Shown: one piece after another, positions 1 through 12,085 of the stretch
How the letters are laid out: each line of letters opens with the position of its first letter
Position numbering within the stretch: the first letter of the stretch is position 1
Origin: Mytilus galloprovincialis
Taxonomy: Eukaryota; Mollusca; Bivalvia; Mytilida; Mytilidae
Direction: 5' to 3'
NCBI RefSeq assembly: GCF_965363235.1
Contig: NC_134839.1
Coordinates: 71,686,910 to 71,750,909 of the forward strand
Length of the DNA stretch: 64,000 nucleotides
Translations under genes and position numbers: made by a program
Notes under the pieces: generated by a model
What the model was told of the DNA's origin: nothing
Seen by the model: only the letters and a program-made list of their open reading frames with translations
The model's database searches: none

Positions 1-32
1 GTTCAACGCGGAAAGTGTGACCATTTCACGGA

Positions 33-114
33 GGAAAAAAAAAAAATCCCTACCTACCGTCCCTTCAAAATTTCAAGGGGGTGATCGGAAACACAACATT
101 ATTTTTTTTTAGGC
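33..114 (-). repeat. small A/T-tract-bounded dispersed repeat, copy 1
   Basis: An A-run, then TCCCTACCTACCGTCCC, and a T-run followed by AGGCCT bound about 80 bp. Read on the minus strand it resembles the unit at 3411-3503 (GGTAGGTAGG beside a homopolymer run, GTGTTTCC near the other end). This makes it one of three related copies in the first 4 kb. No coding capacity is seen. Confidence 0.5.
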
Positions 115-931
115 CTAAATAGCAATCTACAGGCAATTTGGTTTCAAAAAAATAAATGCAAATTTTGATAAATTTCCTGCAACATTCCAAGATTTTTATT
201 TAACACAAATATACGTAGCAATCTCTTTGATTTTCAAGGTCAAAGTTCAATTTACACATTCACAGCTGCTTCAGTTATATATGATTGTGAACCTTGCAAG
301 TAGAAATTTTAAGATGCATAACTTTAAGATCTATTGAAAGACTGCCTTAATACTGATTAAAAGTTCAAGTTATGAATATTTATTATCAAACCTCAGTGTG
401 CTTGCCAGGGGTGGACCAGGATATCTTTTTACAAATGTGTGCTCCCACCCCTCCACTATTTTTTTTCTTTTTTAGCCCATTTTCCTTATTTTTAGGCCTA
501 GAAGCCATCAGCCTTCCATTGCCCCCAACATCAAATCATTGATCCATCCCTGATTGCAACCAGGGGTATGTGATTTTAACAAACAACTCAATTAAATCCA
601 ATCATGATGTGCAAACAGTTGCATAAATTCATTGAACAAGTGATAACAAAAATATACAGGTATACATGGAGTATTTGAACAGAATACTTTGTATTGCCTT
701 ACAAAAAAAATGACAAAATAATTTTACAAAATGTAGTTTAAGATGTCAGCAATATTCTGTCGTTAGAATTGAAAATAATTTATGTTTTGCTTCTTCCCAT
801 AAATTGAATCTTGAAACTTTTTCCTTTCCTCTGAAAAAAATAATAATATAGTGAACTTGTACCCTTGACTTGCACACAATTCGGACAGTGTATTATGCCA
901 TTCCACATCCCAGAAACATAGGTACATACAG
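115..931. other. AT-rich noncoding stretch
   Basis: I see no exon with splice sites, no long reading frame and no clear repeat here. It probably lies in an intron of the SHMT gene whose last exon is at 8434. Confidence 0.4.
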
Positions 932-1426
932 TATATCGTCGCTGTTATGCAAAAATCTCGTATCTCAATTTTTTGCGGAAATCTTTTTATCGATTAATTA
1001 GAATTTAAATATGTATCTTCCACTGTATGCGAAAATATCTGATCTTCTAACCAATCATTAACCCGAATTCTGACATGTGACGAAAAAGTGTAGTCGGATT
1101 GATGACACATTTTGTTGTGCGAAAATATCGTATCTCAAAAGAAAAACACATGTCACGGCAGCTGACATTATAACAGGTACAGTTTTATCAATTTTAGGTT
1201 CAAATATAGCTTAGAAATAATGAAAAGCTTTGAAATTACAATATATAGGTGCAGAAATTTTTGCTCGTCTTGGTAATTGATTGGTTAGAAGGTCAGATAT
1301 TTTTGCATACAGTGGAACATACATATCTAATTCTAAATAATCGATAAAAAGATTTCAGTTTTTACTGCCTGGTGTAAAATTATCAAAACCTTAGATACGA
1401 GGTTTTTGCATAACAGCGACGATATA
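932..1426. mobile_element. non-autonomous TIR element (MITE-like), about 495 bp
   Basis: The left end TATATCGTCGCTGTTATGCA is matched in inverted orientation by the right end, which finishes GCATAACAGCGACGATATA. The inverted homology continues inward with gaps: CGATTAATTAGAATT and the CACTGTATGC..AAAATATCTGA..TCTAACCAATCA segment on the left are mirrored near 1276-1350. There is no reading frame for a transposase, so this is a non-autonomous DNA element or foldback. The family is not assigned. Confidence 0.7.
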
Positions 1427-1742
1427 TAACAAAACAACATGATATACCCAGCAAAAGGTTTCTGACAGCGATTGTTGTAAAAAAAAAACTTCCTCATCTC
1501 AAAATTAAACTAATTTTGATACCCTCCAATTTTGCCTTTATAAAAAAAAATTAAGAATTTTAAATTTGCTTCTGTTGGTGGTAGTAAATTATAAAGAAAA
1601 AAATTGCTTCTGTAGGAGGTGTCTGCATGTAAAAAAAACCCACTTCTATTGGTGGTGGTGGAACAGAAAAAAACACTTCTCTACCATTGCCGAACTTGAA
1701 AAATATCTCTTCTATGGGGGGTACCTTGAAATTTCAGGTGCC
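1427..1742. other. low-complexity noncoding stretch
   Basis: A-runs alternate with diverged copies of a TTCTGTTGGTGGT motif near 1570, 1610 and 1650. A 64-codon frame at 1566-1760 only reflects this low complexity. No gene is seen. Confidence 0.4.
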
Positions 1743-2248
1743 TTAAATTCTAATTCGTAAACTCAAACGAACATAAAATATTTATCAAATAACCACAAAC
1801 TCTTACATGGGAGACGCCACTTGCAGAGACAAGCGCACATTTTATTATAAATATGAGTATAATATTGTTGAAAGTTCATATAAATATATAGCTATTAAGC
1901 AGCCTGTACTGGTTCCCCATACTTGTGGTCCACAAATCTGAAAATAAATAATATGATTAATAATATTATTTATTTTGCAAAATGCTACTGTACACTTTGA
2001 CTGCAATGGCTCGAATGACTTTAAACCACATGAGTTCACTCGTGCATGAACTCAATATTCCAATCGAACCGACCTTACTATAATTAACCAAACACGTGTT
2101 AACTATAAACAAACAACATTTTACATGTTCGATTTTGACCAACTTTGATAAATACATTTAAATTCTAATTCGTAAACTCAAACGAACATAAAATATTTAT
2201 CAAATAACCACAAACTCTTACATGGGAGACGCCACTTGCAGAGACAAG
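1743..2248. repeat. 91-bp direct repeats flanking a 324-bp core
   Basis: A 91-bp sequence at 1743-1833 (starting TTAAATTCTAATTCGTAAAC, ending GCAGAGACAAG) recurs almost unchanged at 2158-2248. Part of the core, 1979-2160, is present again at 7180-7358. The layout recalls a small element with terminal direct repeats or an unequal duplication. No coding content is convincing. Confidence 0.7.
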
Positions 2249-2489
2249 TGCTCTCGAAACACAAAGAACGGGAAATAGCATTGAATAGTTATTTTAATTT
2301 CTTAATTTCGATGAACAGATAACTGTGCTGGAAAGTCTTCTCTAACGTAACCATCCTTTCCTCTGTCCGATTTTAAGCAGTTATGCTTTAGAAAAATCTT
2401 ATCAGAGCACTGGCGGCTCTTGTATACGAGAGACGAATCATTTCGAAACTTATGAACATTTGACTACTTGGTGAATGTTATTCTAACTA

Positions 2490-3325
2490 GATATCATTGA
2501 GATGGGAGCCATCTCTGTGGGCCCCGCTGTGAATAATGTGCATTAAAAAATTGTATCTTTACCATAGGACATGGGTTTGTCAACTGAAATCAAAGTTTTT
2601 GACCTTGACCTTTGACCTAGGAAGTTGTAAATAAATTATGACACACCCTTTGGTGTTGGTTTATAAACATGTCAAGTATAAACTTTGAAATGATAACGGT
2701 TCTCAAGATATAGAGCGGACACGATCTTTACCATAGGACATGGGGTTGTCAACTGAAACCAAAGTTTTTGACCTTGACCTTTGACCTAGGAAGTTGCACA
2801 TAAATTATGACACACCCTTTGGTGTTGGTTTATTTACATTTCAGGTATAAACTTTAAAATGATAACGGTTCTCAAGATATAGAGCGGACACAATCTTTAC
2901 CATAGGACATGGGGTTGTCAACTGAAACCAAAGTTTTTGACCTTGAACTTTGCCCTAGGCAGTCGTTCATAAATTATGACACACCCTCTGGTGTTGGTTC
3001 ATATACATGTCAAGTATAAACTTTGAAATCATAACGGTTCTCAAGATATAGAGCGGACACGATCTTCACCACAGGACACAGGGTTGTCAACTGAAACCAA
3101 AGTTTTTTTTACCTTGACCTTTGACCTAGGAAGTTGTACATACATCATGACACGCCCTCTGGTGGTGGTTAATAAACATGTAAAGTATAAAGTATGAAAT
3201 CATAATGGTTCTCTAGATATAGAGCGGACACAAAGTGTTACGGACGGACGGACGGATGGACGGACGGACGGACAGACTGATCACTATAGGGCGATCCGCC
3301 TTTGGCGGGGCCCTAATTAGATATT
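2490..3325 (+). repeat. four 169-bp tandem units ending in a GGAC-rich tail
   Basis: Units start with ATCTTTACCATAGGACATGG at about 2555, 2724, 2893 and 3062, exactly 169 bp apart. Most carry TGACCTTTGACCT, two AGGTCA half-sites with one-base spacing on the minus strand. The tandem is followed by (GGAC)n-type sequence at 3243-3275 and by CGCCTTTGGCGGGGCCC; an inverted GGGCCCCGC lies near 2519, suggesting the ends of one element. I know this (GGAC)n..GGGGCCCTAAT end as a common bivalve repeat. Confidence 0.75.
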
Positions 3326-3410
3326 AATCAAGGTGTATGTCAGCATCTTTAATTTAAAAAAAATAAAGAAATTTATTTTGTTAAATAATATACCAATATA
3401 CATGTCTGAA

Positions 3411-3909
3411 AGGCCAAAAAAAAAAATAGGTGTGTTTCCTGTTGCATGCCCCAAAAAATTAGGGTCGGTAGGTAGGTATTTTTTTTTTTTTTTTACTGGC
3501 CTGCTTCGGTTGTTTTTTGTGTATTTTTATAATCAGTTTGTTATTCTTTCAGGTTATTTTCATCAGTTCATTGTATAAAGTATACAAGATATGAATAGTC
3601 CATGTTCAAAAGTTGCAGAAGACTTGGCCAGGACTTCCAGCTTATAAAATTTTCAAACCATGCCGTTGTTTGACTTCAATCTGTATCACACAAATGCTTA
3701 CTGTGTTAAAATTTTATTTGAAATCAAACGTTTAAAAGATGCCATTCAAAGGCTATACTAAACAAAAACCGTTTCCGGAAAAAAACGAAAAAAATCCGGA
3801 TTTTTTTTTTTTTTTTTTTTTTTTTCCGGGAAAAAAAAGTTAGGGTCGGCGCCAAAAAATTAGGGTCGGTCGGGCGACCAGAACACCTATTTTTTTTTTT
3901 TTTTTGGCC
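3411..3909. repeat. inverted pair of A/T-tract-bounded short repeats, copies 2 and 3
   Basis: AGGCCAAAAAAAAAAATAGGTGT at the left is mirrored at the right by ACACCTA, a T-run and GGCCT. Each end carries AAAAAATTAGGGTCGGT. The best reading is two copies of one short family in opposite orientation, the second at about 3831-3909. A single element with terminal inverted repeats is the alternative. Confidence 0.6.
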
Positions 3910-4020
3910 TAATAGCTTCAATAACACTCCGTATTGTCTAATCATTCGCACTAGTGACTTAAATAATAATATGCTAAGTTACCCTAATAATAGACAGCCT
4001 AGTTGCTTCATCAAAAGCCA

Positions 4021-6240
4021 CCTGCCCAGTGTCTCCAACAACAACCAACCCAGTGTCTGTTATAACAACCTGTCCAGTGTTTTATAACAACAACCAGCCC
4101 AGTGTCTTCAATAACAACATATTCAGTGTCTTCAACAACAACCAGCCAAGTGCCTTTAATTTAAACTTGCCCATTGTTTTAAACGACAACCACCCCAGTG
4201 TCTTTAATAACATCTCCAGTGGCGTATACAAAAACTGATCCAGTGTCTTCAAAAACAACCAGCCGAGAATTTCAACAACCAGCTCAGTTTCTTCAATAAC
4301 AAGCCCATTGTCTTCAATAACTAAACAACCTGCCCAATGTATTCAACAACAATCAGCAGTGTCTTCAATAACAAACACAGAGGCTTCATCAACAAACCTG
4401 CCAAGTGTCTTCAACAACAACCTAACCAGTGTTTTCAACATCAACATGCCCAGTGTCTTGAATAACTACCAGCCAAGTGTTTGTAATAACAACCTGTCCA
4501 GAGGCTTCAACAATAAGCAGCCAAGTCACTGCAAGTGTCTTCAACATCTACCAACCCAATGTCCTCAACACCAAGCCAAGTGTCTTCAACATCTACCAAT
4601 CGAATGTCCTCAAAACCAAGCTCAGTGTCTTCAACAACAAGTACCCAAAAATCTTCAATAACTACAAGTCCAGTATCTTCAATAACACCTGGCCAATTGC
4701 GTCAATAACAACATGCCCAGTGTCTTTGATAACAACATACCCAGTGGAGACTTTTTATAACAACTTGTATAGTGTCATCAATAACAACACGCCCAGCTGC
4801 GTCAACAACAACCTGTACATCGGCATCAATAACAACCAGTCCAGTGGCTTCAACAATAACCAGCAAACTGTCTTCAACAACAACTTGCCAAGTGGTTTAA
4901 CAAACAACCTGCCCAATATCTTCAATACCAACCTGCCAAGTGGCGTCTTTAACAACCTGCCCAGTGGCTTAACACACAACCTGCTCAGTGGCTTCAATAC
5001 CAAATTGCCTAGTGGCTACTATAACAACATACCCAGTGCATTAATAACAACGTGCCTAATGGATTAGATAACTTCTAGCCTAACTTCTAGCCCATGGCTT
5101 GAATAACAACATGCCCAGTGTCTTCAACAACATCTTGCCCAGTGGCTTCAATGTCAACATGCCCAGTGGCTTTAATAACATCACGCCCAGTGGCGTCAAT
5201 AACACACCCAGTGGCGTCAATAATAACTCGCCCAGTGGTGTCAATTACAACACGCCCAGTGGCGTCAATAACACGCTAAGAAGCGTCAATAACACGCCAA
5301 GAGGCGTCAATAACAACCTACTCAGTGGCTTTAACAGCATCTTGCCCAGTGGCTTCAATGTCAACCTGCCCAGTGGCTTTAATAACAACACACCCAGTTG
5401 CGTCAATAACAACCTGTCCAGTGGCGTCAATAACAACACGCCCAGTGGCGTCAATAACAACTCGCCCATTGGTGTCAATAACAACACGCCCAGTGGCGTC
5501 AATAACACGCCAAGAGGCGCCAATAACAACCTACCCAGTGGCTTCAACAGCATCTTGCCAAATGGCTTCAATGTCAACCTGCCCAGTAGCTTTGATAACA
5601 ACACGCCCGGTGGCGTCAATAACAACCTGTCCAGTGGCGTCAATAACATCACGCCCAGTGGCGTCAATAGCAACACGCCCAGTGGCGTCAATAACAACAC
5701 GCCCAGTGGCGTTAATAATAACTCGCCCAGTGGCATCAATAACAACACGCCCAGTGGTGTCAATAACAACTCGCCCAGTGGTGTCAATAATAACTCACCC
5801 AGTGGCGTCAATAACAACACACCCAGTGGTGTCAATAATTAGCCCAGTGACGTCAATAACAACACGCCCAGTGACGCCAATAACACGCCAAGAGGAGTCA
5901 ATAATAACACGCCCAGTGGCGTCAATAACAACACACCCAGTGGTGTCAATAACAACATGCCCAGACGCTTAATTATTCATCAGCCCAGTAGTTTTAATTA
6001 CAATTTGTACAAGGTCTTCAATAACAACACGAATAGTGGCTTCAATAAAACCCGCCAAGTAGTTTCAATAACATGTCCAGCGGTTTGAATAACTATCAGC
6101 CAAGTTGCTTATATTACGACATGTCCAGTGGCTTCACTAACAACTAGTCCAGCGGCTTCAAATACAACCTGTCCAGTGGATTAATTTGTTAATAGCCCAG
6201 TGCCTTAATATAACTATCAGTAGATTTAACAATCAATCAG
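4021..6240 (+). repeat. 24-bp minisatellite of about 90 units (PSGVNNNT when read through)
   Basis: The basic unit is CCCAGTGGCGTCAATAACAA plus CACG, 24 bp or exactly eight codons. The middle, about 5160-5960, is most regular; both flanks are diverged, with units such as CCCAGTGTCTTCAACAACAA. A higher-order block containing CATCTTGCC(C/A)A(G/A)TGGCTTCAATGTCAAC recurs near 5126, 5334 and 5547. Because the unit is a multiple of three and lacks stops, long frames arise on both strands: 5099-5842 on + reads as repeats of Pro-Ser-Gly-Val-Asn-Asn-Asn-Thr. The open frame shifts between segments, and I see no signal peptide or splice context. I treat it as a satellite, not a gene. Confidence 0.85.
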
Positions 6241-7179
6241 CCCAGCATTTAAGACAAATAGTTACTCAAAAAGTACTTAACCTAGAGGAAATCTCCCGGT
6301 GGTAAATTAGACAACAATAAACAAATTGAAACTCTTTGGTACTGTATTATATTTTAAGTAAAGCTCATGTTAACTATATATTTTTTCTGCTGCACATGTC
6401 AGATATCTTTTTATCCTTTTTTAACTTTTTTAATAGTTAGTACTCATTAAAAATCTAATGTATACTGAACTGGATACCATGAAAAGAAGAACTGAATTTT
6501 TTATTCACAAACGTGTTGTTAACTACAAGTAGGTAAAAATTTATCCCCTTTATAAATCCTTTCTCTGGATAAGCTTCTGAAACAAATTCAGCATTTTTAT
6601 ATAGTTCTTTTTAAATATAGCAGTATAACTGGTTGAATCGTGATAAACGGTATAGAATCCTGTCTAAAACGAATGAATGTGTATCATTATCTTTCAAATA
6701 TATATGTTCTTCTCATTTCCCTAAACAGATCATGAAGAGGGATTATTTTTCATATTCAAATGACATGTACTGAATTGTATCTAAATATTCATTTTATATA
6801 ATAAAATTTTATATTCAATATGATGAGGTAAACAATACTTATCACCTTGATCTTTAAAACGCTCTTGTTACTTGTTCTACTTGGTGCGTCAAGGTCCGTG
6901 TTACAGCGGACCTAATCTTCTTCTCATCATCGGAAACCTAAGTAAGCTCGTCTGACAGGTATTCTTTGACTGCATGTATCCCATCCTGTTGGTGACAGCA
7001 ATCGTAATACACTTGTACCGCTTAAAAAAAAAAAAAAAAAATGTTCAAAGGTGATGTCTGCAACTTTGGTTAACATGGGTCTATCTGTTATGTCAGTATC
7101 ATAATGTCATAGAGGTGACTTTCTTCACGTTCAGAACTTGCCATATTACGAAAAGTATAAGTTGAAGAGAAACTAATAA
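6241..7179. other. AT-rich noncoding stretch
   Basis: Mostly AT-rich sequence with an A17 run at about 7025-7041. I checked for the missing upstream SHMT exons and did not find them here. Confidence 0.4.
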
Positions 7180-7358
7180 AATGCTACTGTACACTTTGAC
7201 TGCAATGGCTCGAATGACTTTAAACCACATGAGTTCACTCGTGCATGAACTCAATATTCCAATCGAACCGACCTTACTATAATTAACTAAACACGTGTTA
7301 ACTATAAACAAACAACATTTTACATGTTCGATTTTGACCAACTTTGATAAATTCATTT
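7180..7358. repeat. second copy of the 1979-2160 segment
   Basis: About 180 bp starting AATGCTACTGTACACTTTGA is nearly identical to 1979-2160; only a few bases differ. It includes the imperfect palindrome GAGTTCACTCGTGCATGAACTC. The high identity points to a recent duplication or a young dispersed repeat. Confidence 0.75.
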
Positions 7359-8433
7359 CCTTGGGGTTGAGCTATGTTTAAATGGAATAGCCCTGACTTG
7401 ATATCTAAATCTTCCAAGGCTTATCACTACTTATTTTATAAAGTGCATTGATCATAACATTTCCAGAAATGTTTCAATGTAATATATGCTCAGATATAAA
7501 AGTCACAAAAAGATGTTACACCTGTCAAGAAAATTACATTACTTCTGCAAGTTGCAGGAATCTAATATCCGTTCTAAAAATATAAATGATGTCATTGTTC
7601 AAATCATCTTTAAAAATTGGAGTTATCTACCATTGTCCAGAGCTGAATCAACTACAACCAATGCTATATTGACAATGCAATATTGAATTTTACTTCCGAC
7701 TGATAAATTAAGGTTATTTTTTTCCTTCTGCTCTTACAAGCACTTTGATTGGTATTTTAGTTTTATGCATACTTTATCCATTGATGATATGCTCCCTGTC
7801 TTTGCTTTCAGAGGTGAACATCTTTTGTGTTGAGATTATTTATTTAAAGACCATTTTTCGCCTTTTAAGGTATTAAACATGTTTTGCTGAGAGTGAAGAT
7901 GTGATATATAATATTTTGAAACATGTCTGATGTAGTTTTTTTTAAAATCTTGATGAGAGATGAGAAAACATATATGAAAGGAAGATTTTAAAGCTTTTCA
8001 GAAAGAAAAAAAATAATACACCATATAATTTAGAAACTGCCATGACAAAGTTTCATTTAGCAAATGGGAATGCATTAAAAATAAAGCAGAAATAACAGAA
8101 AAACAAACACTTCTCTTTGATCTTACTTACTTTTTACATGCTCTATGTTCTGTGTTGATTGTTTATCAAGAATATGATTGAAAAGTTTTTATCACCTAAA
8201 CCCAAAATTTAATTATCAGCTAAAGTTCTTGATCAACAAGCACAGAATGGATTTTTTATTTGTCAATTATAGGCTATGGATTCTCAATAAATGTAAAACA
8301 TTTGCACAGAGGATTTTGTTTATTATATATTCATGCATTGGTTCAATATTAATTAATATTATGATTGGCACCATTTCATATGACTTTAATAGTATATGTT
8401 AAATGATTTTTTTTATTTTTTTTTATATTTCAG
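7359..8433 (+). other. probable last intron of SHMT
   Basis: AT-rich, without recognisable exons. It ends in a T-rich tract and TTTATATTTCAG at 8422-8433, a good 3' splice site for the following exon. Confidence 0.5.
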
Positions 8434-8561
8434 AAACATTAAAGGAATTTAAAGAATTTGTAATAAGTGATGCAGGCATCATTAAACAGCTGGATTCTCT
8501 AAGATCTGAAGTTGAGGAATTTGCTGAAGGTTTCCCAATGCCAGGTCTAACAGATAGATAA
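8434..8561 (+). CDS. SHMT: serine hydroxymethyltransferase, terminal exon (partial)
   Basis: After a T-rich tract and CAG, the exon finishes a codon with two bases and then encodes 41 residues ending in a TAA at 8559-8561. The end reads EEFAEGFPMPGLTDR, which matches the conserved C-terminus of animal SHMT (FA..FPMPG near the stop). SHMT is the PLP enzyme that interconverts serine and glycine with tetrahydrofolate, in cytosol or mitochondria. Only this tail is present; the PLP lysine and substrate-binding domains lie outside the window. I cannot tell the cytosolic from the mitochondrial isoform. The gene is convergent with GATAD1. Confidence 0.9.
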
Positions 8562-8618
8562 TTGTAGAACATAGAATAGCAAACCACTGGACTTTCTGAA
8601 CTAAGATGGAGATGTTAA

Positions 8619-8624
8619 AATAAA
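8619..8624 (+). terminator. candidate SHMT polyadenylation signal
   Basis: AATAAA lies 58 nt after the SHMT stop codon, in TTAAAATAAAAGTG. It is the first canonical hexamer downstream, but in this AT-rich DNA further hexamers follow, so the real 3' end may be longer. Confidence 0.45.
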
Positions 8625-11600
8625 AGTGTCAATTGCATGGTATAAGGTTTAAAATATTTCTTTCTTTAAGGTTATTTGTTAATACAATAATTGTCACTAA
8701 AACTTTTTTTTTTTGTTCAGTTTAGGGAAAAAGTCATTGATTGGTGCTCTTTTATTTTCATGTACCGGTAATAATTCTTTAAAAGGTCATCCATAAGAAG
8801 TTTCTGTAAGTGATTAAATGTATACACTGTTAAATGTTACTGCCAAGTTAATAATTACAAAAGCAGCTGTTTGTTTTTTACATCATTAGTTATTTTAATT
8901 TTACATTTGTTTATGATACTGAATTAAGATTTTGAGAGGATATTGTCTTTATTCAGTTAATGGCATATTTTTAATTGTTTTATTACATGAGATTGTATTT
9001 TTTATTTAATGTTCAATTTTATTTGTTGAAATTACAAATAGGAATGTGGAATAGGTGCTTGTCCCTGTATAAAAAATCATGAGGATTGTCCAAAATAAAA
9101 TGTTTAAACTAATGTTAGAAAGTTGGAAAATAAATGAGACAATTATTCATGATGGCCTTGGCTTAGGATGTTTTCTGCTCTTTGGTCAGGTTGTTGTCTC
9201 TTTGACACATTGCCTATTTCCATTCACAATTTTATGATATCTTCAGCAGAAAAAAAATCATTTCATGTTGATTAAATAAGATAATTTTATTTCAAACTTA
9301 TTGAAATACAGATCCAGTGTCCTGTTTTTATATTTGTTAGTTGAAAAGAGTGCAAATTTTCACTGCATTCATTGTTTAATTTAAAAAATAACAAATAAGG
9401 CCAGTCGAATCCTAGTTACTTGAAGATTTTTGGTAGAGGTAAAAAGATTGTCACCCATATGTGCGCCAAAATATTTGACTACCTCATGATACATAGATTA
9501 TTGCATGCCCTTCGGTGGAGTTTCCTTTCAAGTTCACAGTATATTTTATGAAATTGATAGGAACTTCAATTATTGTAAAGGATATTTATCTCATACATGT
9601 ACTAAAATGTCATAGAATCTCTAACAATAAAAGCATTTTATTGTAACATATATATATAACTTTTTTAGAGGGATTTAAACTTGTTAGGAGATAAGTGTAT
9701 TTTATAAATATCCTGTATATTTTTACATTCTGATTTATATATGGAAAAAAAAGAAGTAAATTCATTGAGAAAAACTTATTTATGAAATTCAAAAGTTGGA
9801 TGGTTTAAAATGATATCATACCTTAAATGGATGAAATACACATTAAAATCATTTGTTAAATTGTTTCTCAGTGATTACTTTGTAAATCTATTTATCTAGA
9901 GTACTACTTTGTAAAACAGTTTGTACATTTGAAATCAAATTAAAATCAGTATTATACTTATATATTTTTCAATGAGGTAAGTTGCAAAGCTGTAATGGTT
10001 TTATATAATATCTAGTTTACATTATTTCTGTGAAGACGTTTACAAAAGTTTTCTCATAAACGTTCATACATCATTAACATTGTAAAGACCTTATCCCTTA
10101 ACATTCCAATTTTTTGATACATCATTTACTATCCTATTTACCCCTGCAAAACAATAAACAGATTGATAATTTCTTTAATTAGCCAACAAAAACAAATTCA
10201 ATAAATTAAACTTATTCTTCCTAGATTAGCATCATTGATTTTAGAATGATGAAGAGTTGCCTCATTGCATTTTGGCAGTCATATCTTCTTATTTTCAAAT
10301 ATGATAGAAAATGCATTTTTTCTAAATGCACATTTTTGCTATTTTTGTAAGACAAGATTACTAGTTATTTTGAAGAAATAATTGAGAGGTCATTAATGTA
10401 AATGTATTCATGGTAAAATCAGCATTTTTAGTAGTTTTAGGTCAAATAATAGAATGTATAGACAGATAGTTATAGATAATTAGATAACTTATATAAGTTT
10501 TATAGCATTTGTTTTTATCAGTGATAAATGTTTTTGAGTAAGACATTTTGTCTGATTTATTACTTTTAATAGTGTTATTTGTGAAGTGCTCATGACAGTT
10601 TGAAGATAAAACTGAGATTGCTGTGTTACAGATGTTTTATTTGCAGTTATTTCAAATTCATTCACGATTTGACTTAATTTTGCTGTGTTACAGATGTTTT
10701 ATAAATCAAATATATAACATAATTTTAAGATCATGTATTGCACACATATTTTGATAAGTCTTATTAGCGTGTTGGAATTGTATCAGACAACCTCTACTTC
10801 CCGTCTAATATGGCCACCCTTACTTTAAATAGAAACTTGTTATTATATTCTGAATAGTTACTGATTTTGACTGTTTAATTCAGCTTTAAAAAACTTGTGA
10901 ATACAATAGTCTACTTCAATAACTCCGCCCTGCATCCAAGATAGTTGCCACTGCAGAACAACAACAAAAAAGTTCTTAAAATTTCAAAGAACAGTGCATA
11001 AAATTATTTGAAATAGGACAATTTGAACAAAAACTAAATGATGCCTAGCTCATTAGTTTCAAAATACTATCTTGTGATATGGTATGGCCCGAGAGGACAT
11101 AATTTTATAACACTAGTACTTAAGATTGTACAATGTATTACATTTATTGTTTTTTATCTACATACACAATGTTACATAATAATAATTATTATTGGTTAGT
11201 ATTGAAATACATAAATTCTTTTTTTCTGCTACCCAATAGATCATTTTGGAAATTTATAAAATGAAGTTGAAGTTTTATTGTGTTTTTTAAAGGCAGGTTT
11301 TTAACTTTGTAGTGCTTATTTTGCTTTGAAATATTCTTTCTCTTTTGAAGTGCACAGTTTACTTAACTTATGATTTAAGATATATTTTGGGGTTTTTGTG
11401 TTTAATTATTAACCCTCATATGAATTTTATCTTTTTTTAGATGGAGTTGTGAATATCTGAAATAAAAATCTGATGTGGTTGTCTTCTTATCTTAGAATGG
11501 TTTAAAGCTCTATCTTTGCTGTTGCATTGATAAACGCATGCCTTTATTTGCCTTGAAAAATCTCTGTCAAAGGGTTATCACTTATAATATGCTGGTGAAT

Positions 11601-12085
11601 TTTACCTGAAGATGTAATATTGTTATTTCCGTTAGCTCTTTTATCGCTCTGGCAAAAATAATCACGAATATAATGCCTACCCATGTTAAAACTACAATAA
11701 AGTATAGCTGGCATCAATTATTTCTTAAACACGTTAAAAAAAAGGAAATCAACTGTCATAATATGGTACAGGCATTTCTTATGTACAAAATGAATTAAAC
11801 CTGGTTTTATAACTAGCCAATCATCTCACTTGTATGAAAGCCACATAAAATTCCATTAAATTCACAACTCTGAAGATAGTTTTAAAAACATTTTATATCA
11901 TTAGACATTAAAACCCTATGTCCAAATGAAACCAATTGGTTTTTGTCAAGCCTTCAAATGTTGTAGCAGAAAGCTCCACAGAGAAGGGGATCAAGCAGCA
12001 TTTAACTAACTTCTTAAAAGCTTTATATTTTAGAAGGTGGAAGACCTGGATACTTCATACTTTGTATATAGATGCCTAATGTTAC
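8625..12085. other. AT-rich intergenic region
   Basis: This may hold the rest of the SHMT 3' UTR. A 21-bp repeat, TTGCTGTGTTACAGATGTTTT, occurs near 10618 and again near 10679. Otherwise I see no gene, RNA or clear mobile element. Confidence 0.4.

Noticed and set aside
1743..2248. Short LTR retrotransposon
   Set aside because: The 91-bp direct repeats lack TG..CA ends, a primer-binding site and any gag/pol frame.
5099..5842. 247-codon plus-strand frame and 196-codon minus-strand frame
   Set aside because: Both are read-throughs of the 24-bp minisatellite; the frame shifts between blocks and there is no splice or start context.
7099..7356. 85-codon minus-strand frame also seen at 1966-2157
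   Set aside because: Shared only because the DNA segment is duplicated; no family resemblance and no clean splice sites.
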